A DNA stretch of 64,000 nucleotides from Telluribacter sp035998675 (GTDB lineage Bacteria > Bacteroidota > Bacteroidia > Cytophagales > Spirosomataceae). The notes under the pieces were generated by a model. That model saw only the letters and a list, made by a program, of their open reading frames with translations, had not been told where the DNA came from and ran no database searches. Shown piece by piece: positions 35,524 through 44,262 of the stretch (position 1 is its first letter; every line of letters begins with the position of its first letter). The stretch spans positions 124,001 through 188,000 of the forward strand of contig NZ_DASYHI010000022.1 in NCBI RefSeq assembly GCF_035998675.1, read 5' to 3'. The position numbers and the translations under genes are program-made.

Positions 35524-36981
35524 ATGGAGATAATCGTCTACCTGCTTTCCGAAATTTACACCAAGGGGCTGCTGCTCTACTGTATTACGGTACTGCTCAT
35601 TACGCTCACGCTAGGTATTGTTTCGTTTAGGGCCCTGCGCAAGTACCTCAACGAAAACCGCCGCATTGACTATGCTGACGTGGTACTTTCCAACCTGACG
35701 CCGTCTATTTCGCTGGTGGCTCCGGCCTATAATGAGGGAAAAACCATCGTCGAAAATATCCGGTCGTTGTTGTCTATCCACTATGCCAACTACGAGGTAA
35801 TCATTGTCAACGATGGAAGTAAGGACGACTCTCTCCAGCGAGCGATTGAGGCGTATCAGCTGGAGGTGGTGGACTTCGCGGTGAACGAGGAGTTGGTATC
35901 CAAGCCGATCTGGAACGTCTACAAATCGTCGCAGCCCGCCTACCGGAATCTGATAGTGGTGGACAAGGAAAACGGAGGCAAGGCCGACGCCTTGAATGCC
36001 GGCATAAACGTGTCATCCGGTCGTTACGTGGCCTGCATTGACGTTGACTGCGTACTGGTTCAGGATTCGCTCCTGAAAATGGTAAAGCCGTTCCTGGAAA
36101 GCAAAACCAAGGTTATTGCTACCGGGGGGGTAATCCGGATCGCCAACTCCTGTGAGATAGAACACGGCAATATTGTAAAAGTAAAAGTACCCGATTCATT
36201 TCTGGCCAGGGTGCAGGTACTTGAGTACCTGCGTTCCTTTTTGATGGCCCGGATGGCCTGGGGTAAGATAGACTACCTGCTGCTTATATCGGGGGCTTTC
36301 GGTATGTTTGACCGGGAAATAGTCATCAAGGTCGGCGGCTATAACACCAAAACCGTCGGGGAAGACCTGGAGCTGGTGGTACGCATGCGCCGGTACATGA
36401 TTGACAATAAATTACCCCACAGCGTTAAGTTTATTCCGGACCCGCTCTGCTGGACCGAAGTCCCCGAAACCCGGACTATATTGAACCGCCAGCGCAACCG
36501 CTGGATGCGCGGTACCATTGAGACCCTGCTGATCCACCGCAAAATGTTCTTTAATCCGACCTACGGCAAGCTGGGCCTGCTGAGCTATCCGTACTGGTTC
36601 TTTTATGAGTTTATGGCGCCGCTCATTGAGTTTTTCGGGTTTCTAATCATGCTTGCCCTTACCGTACTGGGCCTGGTCGACTGGACCTACTTCCTCAGCC
36701 TCATGGGAATGGTTTACGCGTTTGTCATCATGTTTAACCTGTTTACGCTCCTGGCCGAGGAGTTTACCTACTTCCAGTACACGCGCTACCGCGACCTGTT
36801 CAAACTCATTGGAACCGCCTTACTGGAACCTTTCCTCTTCCATCCTTTTGTAGTACTATCGGCCATTGAGGGGAACCTTGACTTACTGGAAGGGAAGAAG
36901 AGCTGGGGTGAAATGACCCGGAAGGGATTCACCAAAAAAGAAGAGCAACCACTTACTACCACTCCTCAGGTTGCCGAATAA
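35524..36981 (+). CDS. Processive GT2 polysaccharide synthase
   Basis: 485 residues: an N-terminal membrane helix (about 14-36), a GT2 catalytic domain, then three to four C-terminal helices (about 355-450). Motifs: VNDGSKDD, GKADALNAG, the DxD motif CIDVDC, GEDLEL, and QRNRWMRG (the QxxRW of processive synthases such as PgaC, BcsA and HasA). It should polymerise a nucleotide-sugar-derived glycan and move it across the inner membrane. No PilZ domain follows the helices. A strong terminator follows at 36990. Confidence 0.92.
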   Translation: MEIIVYLLSEIYTKGLLLYCITVLLITLTLGIVSFRALRKYLNENRRIDYADVVLSNLTPSISLVAPAYNEGKTIVENIRSLLSIHYANYEVIIVNDGSKDDSLQRAIEAYQLEVVDFAVNEELVSKPIWNVYKSSQPAYRNLIVVDKENGGKADALNAGINVSSGRYVACIDVDCVLVQDSLLKMVKPFLESKTKVIATGGVIRIANSCEIEHGNIVKVKVPDSFLARVQVLEYLRSFLMARMAWGKIDYLLLISGAFGMFDREIVIKVGGYNTKTVGEDLELVVRMRRYMIDNKLPHSVKFIPDPLCWTEVPETRTILNRQRNRWMRGTIETLLIHRKMFFNPTYGKLGLLSYPYWFFYEFMAPLIEFFGFLIMLALTVLGLVDWTYFLSLMGMVYAFVIMFNLFTLLAEEFTYFQYTRYRDLFKLIGTALLEPFLFHPFVVLSAIEGNLDLLEGKKSWGEMTRKGFTKKEEQPLTTTPQVAE

Positions 36982-36989
36982 AAAAGAAT

Positions 36990-37022
36990 CGCCCGATTGC
37001 AGTAATCGGGCGGCTCTTTTTT
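36990..37022 (+). terminator. Rho-independent terminator after the GT2 gene
   Basis: CGCCCGATT (36990-36998) pairs with AATCGGGCG (37004-37012), followed by a T-run. It ends the plus-strand operon before the convergent hybrid sensor gene. Confidence 0.88.
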
Positions 37023-37051
37023 ATTCAAGGTACCTACACCACTTGCGCTCT

Positions 37052-39595
37052 CTATTTTTCAAGTTCATTCCTCAGAATAACCAGCGACTTCTGGAAGATA
37101 CTTTTAAGCCGGTTAAAATTAGCCAGGATGGTATCCTTTTCAATGGTGGCAATGGCCTGTTCCTCAATCAATTTGAGCAAGCCCTGCTCTTTTACACCCA
37201 TCATCGAAAAAGAACTACTGAGGGTATGGGCTTTCTTCCGGATTAACTCATAATCACCCTCCACAACCGAATTTTCCAGTAAATCCATTTCGGGAGGAGT
37301 TTTGGTAATGTACAGTTCAATCATCTCTCTCTCAAACTCGGCTGAGCCTTCCGAAAAGTTTTTCAGGTAGCTCAGGTCAATTATGCTTTCCACCATGGTC
37401 GTCTCATCGTCGAACGAAGGCAGCGCTTTGCCAATGGCAGAAAACTGAGTGATCTTGTTATATAAATCCCTGGAAGAAAACGGTTTTGTCAGGAAATCAT
37501 TCATACCCGATGAGTAAATATTATGGTCGTCCTCAAATACCCCGTGGGCCGTTAAGGCAATAATTGGTGTTTTGACGTTGAGTTGCTGGCGGATGTATTC
37601 GCTCGCCTCGAAACCATTCATTTCCGGAATCTGCAGGTCCATCAGAATCAGGTCATAGCTATTGCATTTTACTTTTTCAACCGCCGCTTTTCCGTTCTCG
37701 GCCAGGTCGGTAATAAACCCAAAGTTGGACAGCAGTTTCAGGGACACTTCCTGATTCAGCCGATTGTCCTCCACCAACAAAACCTTGATGGTTTGGTTGT
37801 CAATTAGTTTGGTAGTGGTTTCGGGAAGTACCTGCGTGGTTTTCTGAAAAGGAAGCGTAAATCCAAAAGAAATGCCTTCGCCGTCATTTTCCAGATGGAC
37901 GGTTCCCCTTTTAAATTCAATACCAATCGACGCGGTATCCAGTTGACGGCTTTTTGTCTGGTACTTGAGGGCTATCTGCGAGTCGGTTTTGGCAAAGCGC
38001 TTCAGGACATCCTTTAATTCACTAATGGGAATAACAATGCCTGAATCGGCCAGGCTAAACTGGATGTAGCATTCGGTATCGGTCTCCTGTACCTTTTTTA
38101 CGTGGAGTTTAACCTTACCTGACTTATTGTACTTTAAAGCATTATGGACCAATTTCAACAGAATCCTTTTCAAACTGGCGGGGTTACCGGTCAGGACGTT
38201 AGGTACTGATTCATGAATAGAATGTCCCAGTTCCAAACCTTTTTCGGCGGCTTTGTACCCTAATAAGGTGGTAACGCTCCGGATGAGCTTCCGGGTTTCA
38301 AAGGGGGTGTCTTCGTTTAAATTGGGCTGGGTGGCAATATGGAAAATGTCATTCATAACGCTGAGAAAGTTTTCAGATGGTGTGCGGGCAGTAACTGACG
38401 ACTCAAACCACTCGGTATCCTGATTAACACTATTGGCCACAGCGTTGAACTTGTCAGAAGCGGGCTGTACCGAAGCAGCGCCACCCGGCCTGTTTACCGT
38501 CACCCGCTTAGGTGCACCACCAGGTTGACGCGTTACTTCGGTCGTAGGGCCCACCGCTGGTGCTCCCAACAGGGACTCGACCAGGCTGTTGGTATTCAAC
38601 CAGGCAAACTGAGGGTTTTCGTTACCAATTACAGAAAGCAGATTGCTGTTATGGCTACTACCTGTAAACTCTTCCAAGGAGGCCATCCAGCCCCCCGGTT
38701 CATCGCCCGGGCCTTCATCCGTCGATTGAGGAAATGACTCTCCGGCCGGATAGTCTAAATCCTTCATGAAGTACGATATATCCCGAACAACCGCATAAAT
38801 CTGGTCGGGTACCGTATCAGCAGTAGCAACCCATTTGAGTATTTTATAATCGCCGTTTTTTGTCTGGAAGCGATTGGTAAAGTGTACGGTTTTGGCTTCT
38901 CCCGATAGTTTTTCTATTTCGGTAAAGGTTAGTTCGACATCGTCAGGATGGGTAAATTCGTACACCCGGTGGTTCATCATCTCGGTGCTTTCCCAACCCA
39001 ACTGCTGCGTAAAACCGGTATTCACTTCCCTGAAGGTACCGTCTAAACCAGCCACACATACCATGTCAACGGCTCGGGCAAAGAGCGCCTCGTACGTTTT
39101 TAAGATTTTTCTTTCCTTTCTGGCTACAATATGGCCCGCTACTTCCTGGGCTAATAGCTGTAGGGCCACCCGCTGATCGTCGGAAAGTTTATTGGGCTTC
39201 TGGTCCATTACAGCTAGGGTACCCAACACATTGCCCAGCGGGTCAACCACCGGACAGCCCGCGTAGAAACGAACGCCGGAGGTACCTGTCACCATGGGCA
39301 ATTCCCGAAACCGCTCGTCCTGAGTAGTGTCTTCTACCTCAAATAGCCCGCTGCCACTAATGGTGTACTGGCAAAATGACTGGCTCCGGTTTGTATGAGA
39401 AAAGTCCAACCCCTGCTTTGACTTAAACCAGGACCTTTCCTCATCAACGAGTGAAATCAGCGAAACCGGAACTTTACAAAGTACCGAGGCTAATTGGGTA
39501 AGGCGGTCAAATTCCGGTTCAGCGGGAGTATCCAGAATTTTGTAGCTCTTCAGCGCTCTCAATCGCTGGAACTCATTAGCGGGTACAGGTAGCAT
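37052..39595 (-). CDS. Hybrid sensor protein: GAF-PAS-(degenerate kinase)-REC-HPt
   Basis: 847 residues, no membrane helix. GAF at about 20-160 (FCQYTI, FYAGCPV), PAS at 165-280, a Ser/Asn/Gly linker to 400, a kinase-like part 405-590, REC 604-720 with phospho-acceptor D653 and K704, and HPt 745-840 with H790 (KKAHTLSSSFSMMG). The kinase core is degenerate: the H-box position in FLSVMNDIF has D416 where histidine is expected, the G1 box is DSGIV (second Gly lost, D517-V521), and no G2 GLG is visible, although N485 is kept. REC and HPt look intact, so it may relay phosphate from another kinase rather than autophosphorylate. Confidence 0.88.
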   Translation of the reverse strand: MLPVPANEFQRLRALKSYKILDTPAEPEFDRLTQLASVLCKVPVSLISLVDEERSWFKSKQGLDFSHTNRSQSFCQYTISGSGLFEVEDTTQDERFRELPMVTGTSGVRFYAGCPVVDPLGNVLGTLAVMDQKPNKLSDDQRVALQLLAQEVAGHIVARKERKILKTYEALFARAVDMVCVAGLDGTFREVNTGFTQQLGWESTEMMNHRVYEFTHPDDVELTFTEIEKLSGEAKTVHFTNRFQTKNGDYKILKWVATADTVPDQIYAVVRDISYFMKDLDYPAGESFPQSTDEGPGDEPGGWMASLEEFTGSSHNSNLLSVIGNENPQFAWLNTNSLVESLLGAPAVGPTTEVTRQPGGAPKRVTVNRPGGAASVQPASDKFNAVANSVNQDTEWFESSVTARTPSENFLSVMNDIFHIATQPNLNEDTPFETRKLIRSVTTLLGYKAAEKGLELGHSIHESVPNVLTGNPASLKRILLKLVHNALKYNKSGKVKLHVKKVQETDTECYIQFSLADSGIVIPISELKDVLKRFAKTDSQIALKYQTKSRQLDTASIGIEFKRGTVHLENDGEGISFGFTLPFQKTTQVLPETTTKLIDNQTIKVLLVEDNRLNQEVSLKLLSNFGFITDLAENGKAAVEKVKCNSYDLILMDLQIPEMNGFEASEYIRQQLNVKTPIIALTAHGVFEDDHNIYSSGMNDFLTKPFSSRDLYNKITQFSAIGKALPSFDDETTMVESIIDLSYLKNFSEGSAEFEREMIELYITKTPPEMDLLENSVVEGDYELIRKKAHTLSSSFSMMGVKEQGLLKLIEEQAIATIEKDTILANFNRLKSIFQKSLVILRNELEK

Positions 39596-39708
39596 AGGTG
39601 TTATAGTGTAGTGAAAGTAAAGGTAAACGGTACTATTTTTCAGTGTGTTAGTTCAAACAATCGTTTATTATGTGTGCAAATAATGTACCGAAAAAAGTAC
39701 CAGCCTTT

Positions 39709-40656
39709 CTACCACATTCGCGGTAGAGTAGGTACTGTGGGGCGGGCGGCTTTGGCCCAGGTATAGGCAAACACCTGGTACCCCACAATCCGGATATTTG
39801 ATTTCCCTTCAAACTGGGCGGCATTGAATTGCAGCACCATATCCGCATAGGCATCGTCAAAGGTGTAATTGTCCCCGGTTTCGCTGTAATAGTCAAACAT
39901 CACGTCTGACTCAGCACTGAAAAGCAGGATTACATCCATGACTTTATTCTGTTTCTTAGCGGCTTTACCCAGGAACTCCAGTCGGTCCTGCATGTAACTC
40001 AACTGCGGTATAGACCGGTAAGCGTGTACCATAATACGGTCGAGCCAGTGAACCAGCGAGTCGGCCTGCTGCATTTCCTGGCCAGCCGGGTTGCGGAACC
40101 AACCGATATACGCCTCCGCTATCACGGGTTTTTCCAGGCCAGCCTGCGTACTGCGCATGGACTTCATGTGGCCCACAAAACAGTTAAAATCGCAATCGTC
40201 GCTGTTCCACCACTCATTTTCCAGGTTATAGACCGTAAAACGTTCGTTTTTATCAGTTCTGGAAGCATCGTACCGGGCGTTTTGAATAAAGTTTCTTCTC
40301 GACCCCCGCACCGCCGCTACCTGATCAATGCCGTAGACAGACCGGGTTTTCCTGATGAATCGGCCCAGCGATGAAAAACGCTCGTCGGCCATTACGGTGT
40401 TCAGGTCGTACAGGCTGATAGCGTTGAAGCCGTTTTCCACGCACCAAACCAGCAGCGAGTCCTCCTTCCGGGTATCCCCCAGTATTTCCAAAAAGTTGTT
40501 GATATACACGCCCCGGTAGGCCGGAGGAGGTATATGTTTCATAGCCTGGCAGGTAGAACTATACTCACCGCCCGGATTTACCGTAGGCATTTTCATTTGA
40601 CAGTCGGTTAATACCAGTACCGTCAATGCAGTGATGATCAATGAAGAGCTTCTCAT
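39709..40656 (-). CDS. Secreted TIM-barrel-hydrolase-like protein, possible lipoprotein
   Basis: 315 residues. The signal peptide ends at LVLTDC (C19), a lipobox with an unusual Asp at -1. The mature part has barrel-like blocks: YRGVYINNFLEIL, NGFNAISLYDLN, YNLENEWWN (acidic cluster) and VIAEAYIGWF, which recall glycoside hydrolases, but I cannot name a family. A sigma-54 promoter lies 44 bp upstream. Exopolysaccharide loci usually encode a periplasmic hydrolase, and this is the best candidate here. Confidence 0.65.
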   Translation of the reverse strand: MRSSSLIITALTVLVLTDCQMKMPTVNPGGEYSSTCQAMKHIPPPAYRGVYINNFLEILGDTRKEDSLLVWCVENGFNAISLYDLNTVMADERFSSLGRFIRKTRSVYGIDQVAAVRGSRRNFIQNARYDASRTDKNERFTVYNLENEWWNSDDCDFNCFVGHMKSMRSTQAGLEKPVIAEAYIGWFRNPAGQEMQQADSLVHWLDRIMVHAYRSIPQLSYMQDRLEFLGKAAKKQNKVMDVILLFSAESDVMFDYYSETGDNYTFDDAYADMVLQFNAAQFEGKSNIRIVGYQVFAYTWAKAARPTVPTLPRMW

Positions 40657-40965
40657 GGAGCAGGTAAGCTTTTAATTGAGCACGCCTCGCTGATTTGGAG
40701 CAAAGAACATGCCAATTTATGGTTGGAAAGTAAAAAAATACACAATTTTAGCCACAACTTAGTAAATGGCCAGCGGGCGGATTTTTACTAAATTTCTATT
40801 TAAAGTAACTCTATTTTGCCAAATTTGTAACAGGTCTTCCTCTTTTTATTCCGCATTATTACAGCCATAGCCCTGGGTGTGGGTCTAACTTATTCTTCCG
40901 ACCTGCTCTACCTGCACCTTTGCAAATACTTCACTAACTTGCGGCCCAGCTCAAAAGCAGGACGC
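40657..40965. other. Divergent intergenic region with a sigma-54 promoter
   Basis: 309 bp between the lipoprotein (minus) and GT9 (plus) genes. Apart from the minus-strand sigma-54 site it is AT-rich, with no convincing -7 box for the GT9 gene. The GT9 frame is open back to 40879 but the extension looks non-coding. Confidence 0.5.
40700..40715 (-). promoter_or_regulatory. Sigma-54 (-24/-12) promoter of the secreted hydrolase-like gene
   Basis: Minus strand TTGGCATGTTCTTTGC: -24 GG (40713-40712) and -12 GC (40701-40700) with 10 bp between. It differs from TTGGCACG-N4-TTGC at one base. The start would be near 40688, giving a leader of about 32 nt. Confidence 0.75.
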
Positions 40966-42036
40966 ATGACAATTCGCCGTTTCGTAGAACTCTGGACGCA
41001 CCGTTACCATAAATATTCGCATATTTTTAAAGCCCACGCCCTGGCTCAGCGGGCCTGGCTGCATTTTTACCGGTTAAAACAACAACTACCCGAAGGTACC
41101 CAGCTGGTGGCAGTAGTCCGGACGGAACACTTTGGCGACATAGTGGCCGCCGAGCCCCTTTCCCGCCACATCCGGCAGCTGCACCCCAAGGCACATATAG
41201 TATGGTTCGTGAGGCCCTCGTTCCGGGAGCTGGTGGAAACAAATCCGAATGTAGATGAAGCATTTAGTGAATTTTGTGTGACCGAGCGCGGGGTACTTTT
41301 TGAAAAAGGTATCTTTGACAAGATATATCCCCTGCAGTTTCGCAATAACAATCACTGCCCCAAGTGCCAGGTCTTTCTGGAAAATCCGATCGCCGACGCG
41401 GCCGGGATTACGGTGCATACCTACTTCAACTACGGCAATCTGCTGGAAGTATTTGCCCAAACGGGAGGTGTATCGTTACCCGCTGACGACCAGCCCCGGC
41501 TGTACCTGCAGGACCGCCACCGGCAAAAAGTCGACGCGCTGAACCTGCCCGGCTCCTTTATTGTGATTCATTGCCAGTCCAACTACGCTCCGAAAGACTG
41601 GCCCGCCGCCCGTTGGGAAGAACTGGTACACTGGCTGCTGGATACGTATCCCTACCAGGTAGTGGAAATAGGCCTGCGCAGTAACCTCAACGTACAACGG
41701 GAAGGGTACCATAACCTTTGTGGTACCCTAACCATACTGGAAACCGCCGAGGTCATACGCCGCGCCAGGTACTTCATCGGGCTCGACAGTGGCCCCTCGC
41801 ACCTGGCCAACGCGGCAGGTACCTTCGGGTTTATACTCATGGGTGCCCTGGGTGACTTCCCCCGTTACAACCCCTACTCGGGCAGGTACGGTAGCGGTGA
41901 AAACTGCGTCCTGATTCGGGAAACAGGCATTCCCTGCGCGCAACTACCGCTCGAAAAGGTACAGAAACCCATTGAAGAGGTACTTTCCAGACCCTACCAG
42001 GAGAATAAACAACCGACTAACGAGCGCCGAAAATAG
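40966..42036 (+). CDS. Glycosyltransferase family 9 (heptosyltransferase-like)
   Basis: 356 residues from the ATG at 40966. GT-B fold: VRTEHFGDIVAAEPLSRHIR near the N-terminus and the C-terminal ADP-sugar site YFIGLDSGPSHLANAAG. Two Cys in CPKCQVF (about residue 133) are notable. It is likely a cytoplasmic transferase in lipopolysaccharide core or surface glycan assembly. Its 3' end overlaps the convergent YggS gene by 20 bp. Confidence 0.88.
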   Translation: MTIRRFVELWTHRYHKYSHIFKAHALAQRAWLHFYRLKQQLPEGTQLVAVVRTEHFGDIVAAEPLSRHIRQLHPKAHIVWFVRPSFRELVETNPNVDEAFSEFCVTERGVLFEKGIFDKIYPLQFRNNNHCPKCQVFLENPIADAAGITVHTYFNYGNLLEVFAQTGGVSLPADDQPRLYLQDRHRQKVDALNLPGSFIVIHCQSNYAPKDWPAARWEELVHWLLDTYPYQVVEIGLRSNLNVQREGYHNLCGTLTILETAEVIRRARYFIGLDSGPSHLANAAGTFGFILMGALGDFPRYNPYSGRYGSGENCVLIRETGIPCAQLPLEKVQKPIEEVLSRPYQENKQPTNERRK

Positions 42037-42676
42037 CGCTGCCGACCCGCACCAGGGTACTCCCCTCTTCGACCGCGAGGAGGTAGTCGCCACTCATGCC
42101 CATGGAAAGTTCACGCAGCTCGACCCGCTCGCTATTGTAACTTTTCGCTTTTTCAAAGAATAGTTTCAGCCCCCTGAACTCCTTCCTGATCTGCTCCGGG
42201 TCGTCGGTATTGGTGGCCATTCCCATCAGGCCTACAATGCGTATATGAGTCAGGGATTGCAGCTCCGGGGCACTGAGTATTTCAACGGTTTCCTCTTCCG
42301 ATAATCCAAATTTGGTTTCTTCTTCGGCAATAAATAGTTGCAGCAGACAGTCAATGGTTCTACTGTTTTTTCCGGCCTGCCGGTTTATTTCCTTGAGGAG
42401 CTTAAAACTGTCTACCGAGTGAATAAGCGACACAAAGGGGGCCATGTACTTGATTTTATTCGACTGCAGATGCCCGATCAGGTGCCACTCTATATCTTTG
42501 GGTAAGGCTTCGTACTTGGCCACCATTTCCTGAACTTTATTTTCCCCGTAGCGCTTAAAACCCGCCTCGTAGGCTTCCCTAAGTACTTCCAGGGGCTTGG
42601 TTTTCGTAACGGCCACCAGCCGGGCCCGTCCGGCCAGTTCATCTTCGATATGTGCAATATTTTCGCTGATACTCAT
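42017..42676 (-). CDS. YggS family pyridoxal phosphate-binding protein
   Basis: 219 residues from the ATG at 42676 (MSISENIAHIEDELAG); an in-frame start at 42715 adds a stretch unlike the family. The PLP lysine is in RLVAVTKTKP, followed by YGENKVQEMVAKYE, EWHLIGHLQSNK, HSVDSF and the C-terminal ELSMGMSGDYLLAVEEGSTLVRVGSAIFG. It helps keep PLP homeostasis in the cytoplasm. Confidence 0.95.
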   Translation of the reverse strand: MSISENIAHIEDELAGRARLVAVTKTKPLEVLREAYEAGFKRYGENKVQEMVAKYEALPKDIEWHLIGHLQSNKIKYMAPFVSLIHSVDSFKLLKEINRQAGKNSRTIDCLLQLFIAEEETKFGLSEEETVEILSAPELQSLTHIRIVGLMGMATNTDDPEQIRKEFRGLKLFFEKAKSYNSERVELRELSMGMSGDYLLAVEEGSTLVRVGSAIFGAR

Positions 42677-42739
42677 TTTTGAGAAACTAAGAGCCTGTCC
42701 AAGCAGTTTGTACAAAAAATTTAAAATAAATTAATACGT

Positions 42740-42747
42740 TATATTTG
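42740..42747 (+). promoter_or_regulatory. Candidate -7 box of the coiled-coil protein gene
   Basis: TATATTTG matches TAnnTTTG, 65 bp before the ATG at 42813. The -33 region is AT-rich without a clear TTTG at 19-21 bp. Confidence 0.45.
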
Positions 42748-42812
42748 CCCCCGAGAGCTTTTATAATCAAACATAACTATATTACTTACTTCTCACAAAA
42801 ACCTGATTCGGT

Positions 42813-43754
42813 ATGGACTACAATCAAGAACAGAAGAGAGATCGAAAAACCCTTCTGTGGGCCGCACTGGCTGTACTGGCCCTCCTTAACGTGGTGTTGC
42901 TGTACTTCTTCTACCAGGAAAGGCAGGAAAATGTAAACAAAGATACAATCATAGCCGCCAAGACCGAAGAAGTATTGACTACTAAGACCAAACTGGACTC
43001 GATTTCGGTACAGTTGGATGCCAAAATTGCCGAAATACAGCAGCTTGGCGGGAGCGTAGACTCCCTCATTGCGCTCAAGGAACAACTTGAAAAAGACAAA
43101 CAAAACCTGAGAACGACCAATGCTTCGTCGATTAAGCAGTACGAGTCTAAGATCAAGTCTTACGTAGCGGTACTGGCTCAGAAAGATCAGGAGATAGTCA
43201 GGCTGCGGGAAGAACTGGGCGTGGTCACGTCCCGAAACCAGGAACTGAACCAGCAGGTGTCCGGTCTGCAGACGGAGCGGCAGGCGCTTAGCGACTCCGT
43301 TACTACCTATTCCAGCCGCAACCGCGAGTTAAACGAAAAGGTAACGCTGGCTTCGGCGCTCAAAGCTGAAAATATTAAGGTCAATACCATTACCAACAAA
43401 GGGAAGGAACGCGACGGGGGCAAGTACCGCGCCCGCCGGATTGATAAGATAAAGGTAAACTTCCAGTTGGGCGACAACCCCATTGCCCAGCAAAACCAGA
43501 AAGACATATTTCTGCGCATTCTGGACCCAAACGGCGCGGTCCTGTCGGACATGGCAACCGGCTCGGGGGCTTTTATCCTGAATGGCCGCGAGGTACTTTA
43601 CAGTTCCAAGCAAACCGTTAATTTTACCAACAGCCACCAGCCCGTCGATATCCTTTACGGCCGGGGCGGTACGCCTTTGAAAGATGGCAAATATACCGTT
43701 GAACTATACAGCGAAGGCTTCAAAATCGGGCAGACTGCCTTTGTAGTCCGGTAA
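42813..43754 (+). CDS. Membrane-anchored coiled-coil protein
   Basis: 313 residues: a membrane helix at about 14-33 (LLWAALAVLALLNVVLLYFF), a long coiled coil at about 40-190 (runs of E/Q/K/L heptads), and a compact C-terminal beta domain at about 205-313 (IDKIKVNFQLGDNPIA, VYDILYG-like, DGKYTVELYSEGFKIG). It is a conserved-looking Bacteroidota envelope protein of unknown role, probably with the coil in the periplasm. A perfect terminator follows. Confidence 0.75.
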   Translation: MDYNQEQKRDRKTLLWAALAVLALLNVVLLYFFYQERQENVNKDTIIAAKTEEVLTTKTKLDSISVQLDAKIAEIQQLGGSVDSLIALKEQLEKDKQNLRTTNASSIKQYESKIKSYVAVLAQKDQEIVRLREELGVVTSRNQELNQQVSGLQTERQALSDSVTTYSSRNRELNEKVTLASALKAENIKVNTITNKGKERDGGKYRARRIDKIKVNFQLGDNPIAQQNQKDIFLRILDPNGAVLSDMATGSGAFILNGREVLYSSKQTVNFTNSHQPVDILYGRGGTPLKDGKYTVELYSEGFKIGQTAFVVR

Positions 43755-43786
43755 TAGTATCAGTTTCAGCGATTAATAATAGAGAC

Positions 43787-43822
43787 AGGGCTTGGAATTA
43801 TCGGTTCCAAGCCCTATTTTTG
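43787..43822 (+). terminator. Rho-independent terminator overlapping a -7 box
   Basis: AGGGCTTGGAA (43787-43797) pairs perfectly with TTCCAAGCCCT (43805-43815), then ATTTTTG. The last bases also read TATTTTTG (43815-43822), a -7 consensus, with TTGG about 20 bp upstream inside the stem, so the element may also be the rpsF promoter. Confidence 0.9.
43815..43822 (+). promoter_or_regulatory. Candidate -7 box of the rpsF operon
   Basis: TATTTTTG fits TAnnTTTG, and TTGG at 43792-43795 is about 20 bp upstream. The leader to rpsF (43876) would be about 45-50 nt. It coincides with the T-run of the preceding terminator. Confidence 0.4.
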
Positions 43823-43875
43823 CACCCTCATTTTGAGACAAAAGTGTATTTATTTTACTTTCAAACAATTACCGT

Positions 43876-44259
43876 ATGTCTAAGCAGTATGAAACGGTGT
43901 TCATTTTAACTCCCATCTTATCTGAGGCCCAGATGAGGGACGCCGTTGACAAGTTTCGCGATATCCTCACCAACAATGGTGCGAAGCTGGTGCATGAGGA
44001 AAACTGGGGATTGCGCAAGCTGGCCTACCCTATTCAGAAGAAAAACACTGGCTATTACCAGTTGTTCGAGTACACAAACGAAGGTCCGGTAGTTGACACG
44101 CTTGAGACTGAGTTCCGCCGTGATGAGCGCATTATGCGTTTCTTAACCATTTCACTTGACAAGCACGCTATCGCTTATAACGAAAAGAAGCGCAAGGGAC
44201 TGGTAGGTAGAAAGAAGGAAGAAGCAACTGAAACAAAAACCGAAACCGAACAAGCTTAA
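43876..44259 (+). CDS. rpsF: 30S ribosomal protein S6
   Basis: 127 residues, with typical start KQYETVFILTPIL and core KLAYPIQKKNTGYYQLFEY. The C-terminal tail is charged (EEATETKTETEQA), as in Bacteroidota S6. It binds 16S rRNA beside S18, which is encoded 3 bp downstream. First gene of the rpsF-rpsR-rplI operon. Confidence 0.98.
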   Translation: MSKQYETVFILTPILSEAQMRDAVDKFRDILTNNGAKLVHEENWGLRKLAYPIQKKNTGYYQLFEYTNEGPVVDTLETEFRRDERIMRFLTISLDKHAIAYNEKKRKGLVGRKKEEATETKTETEQA

Positions 44260-44262
44260 GCT

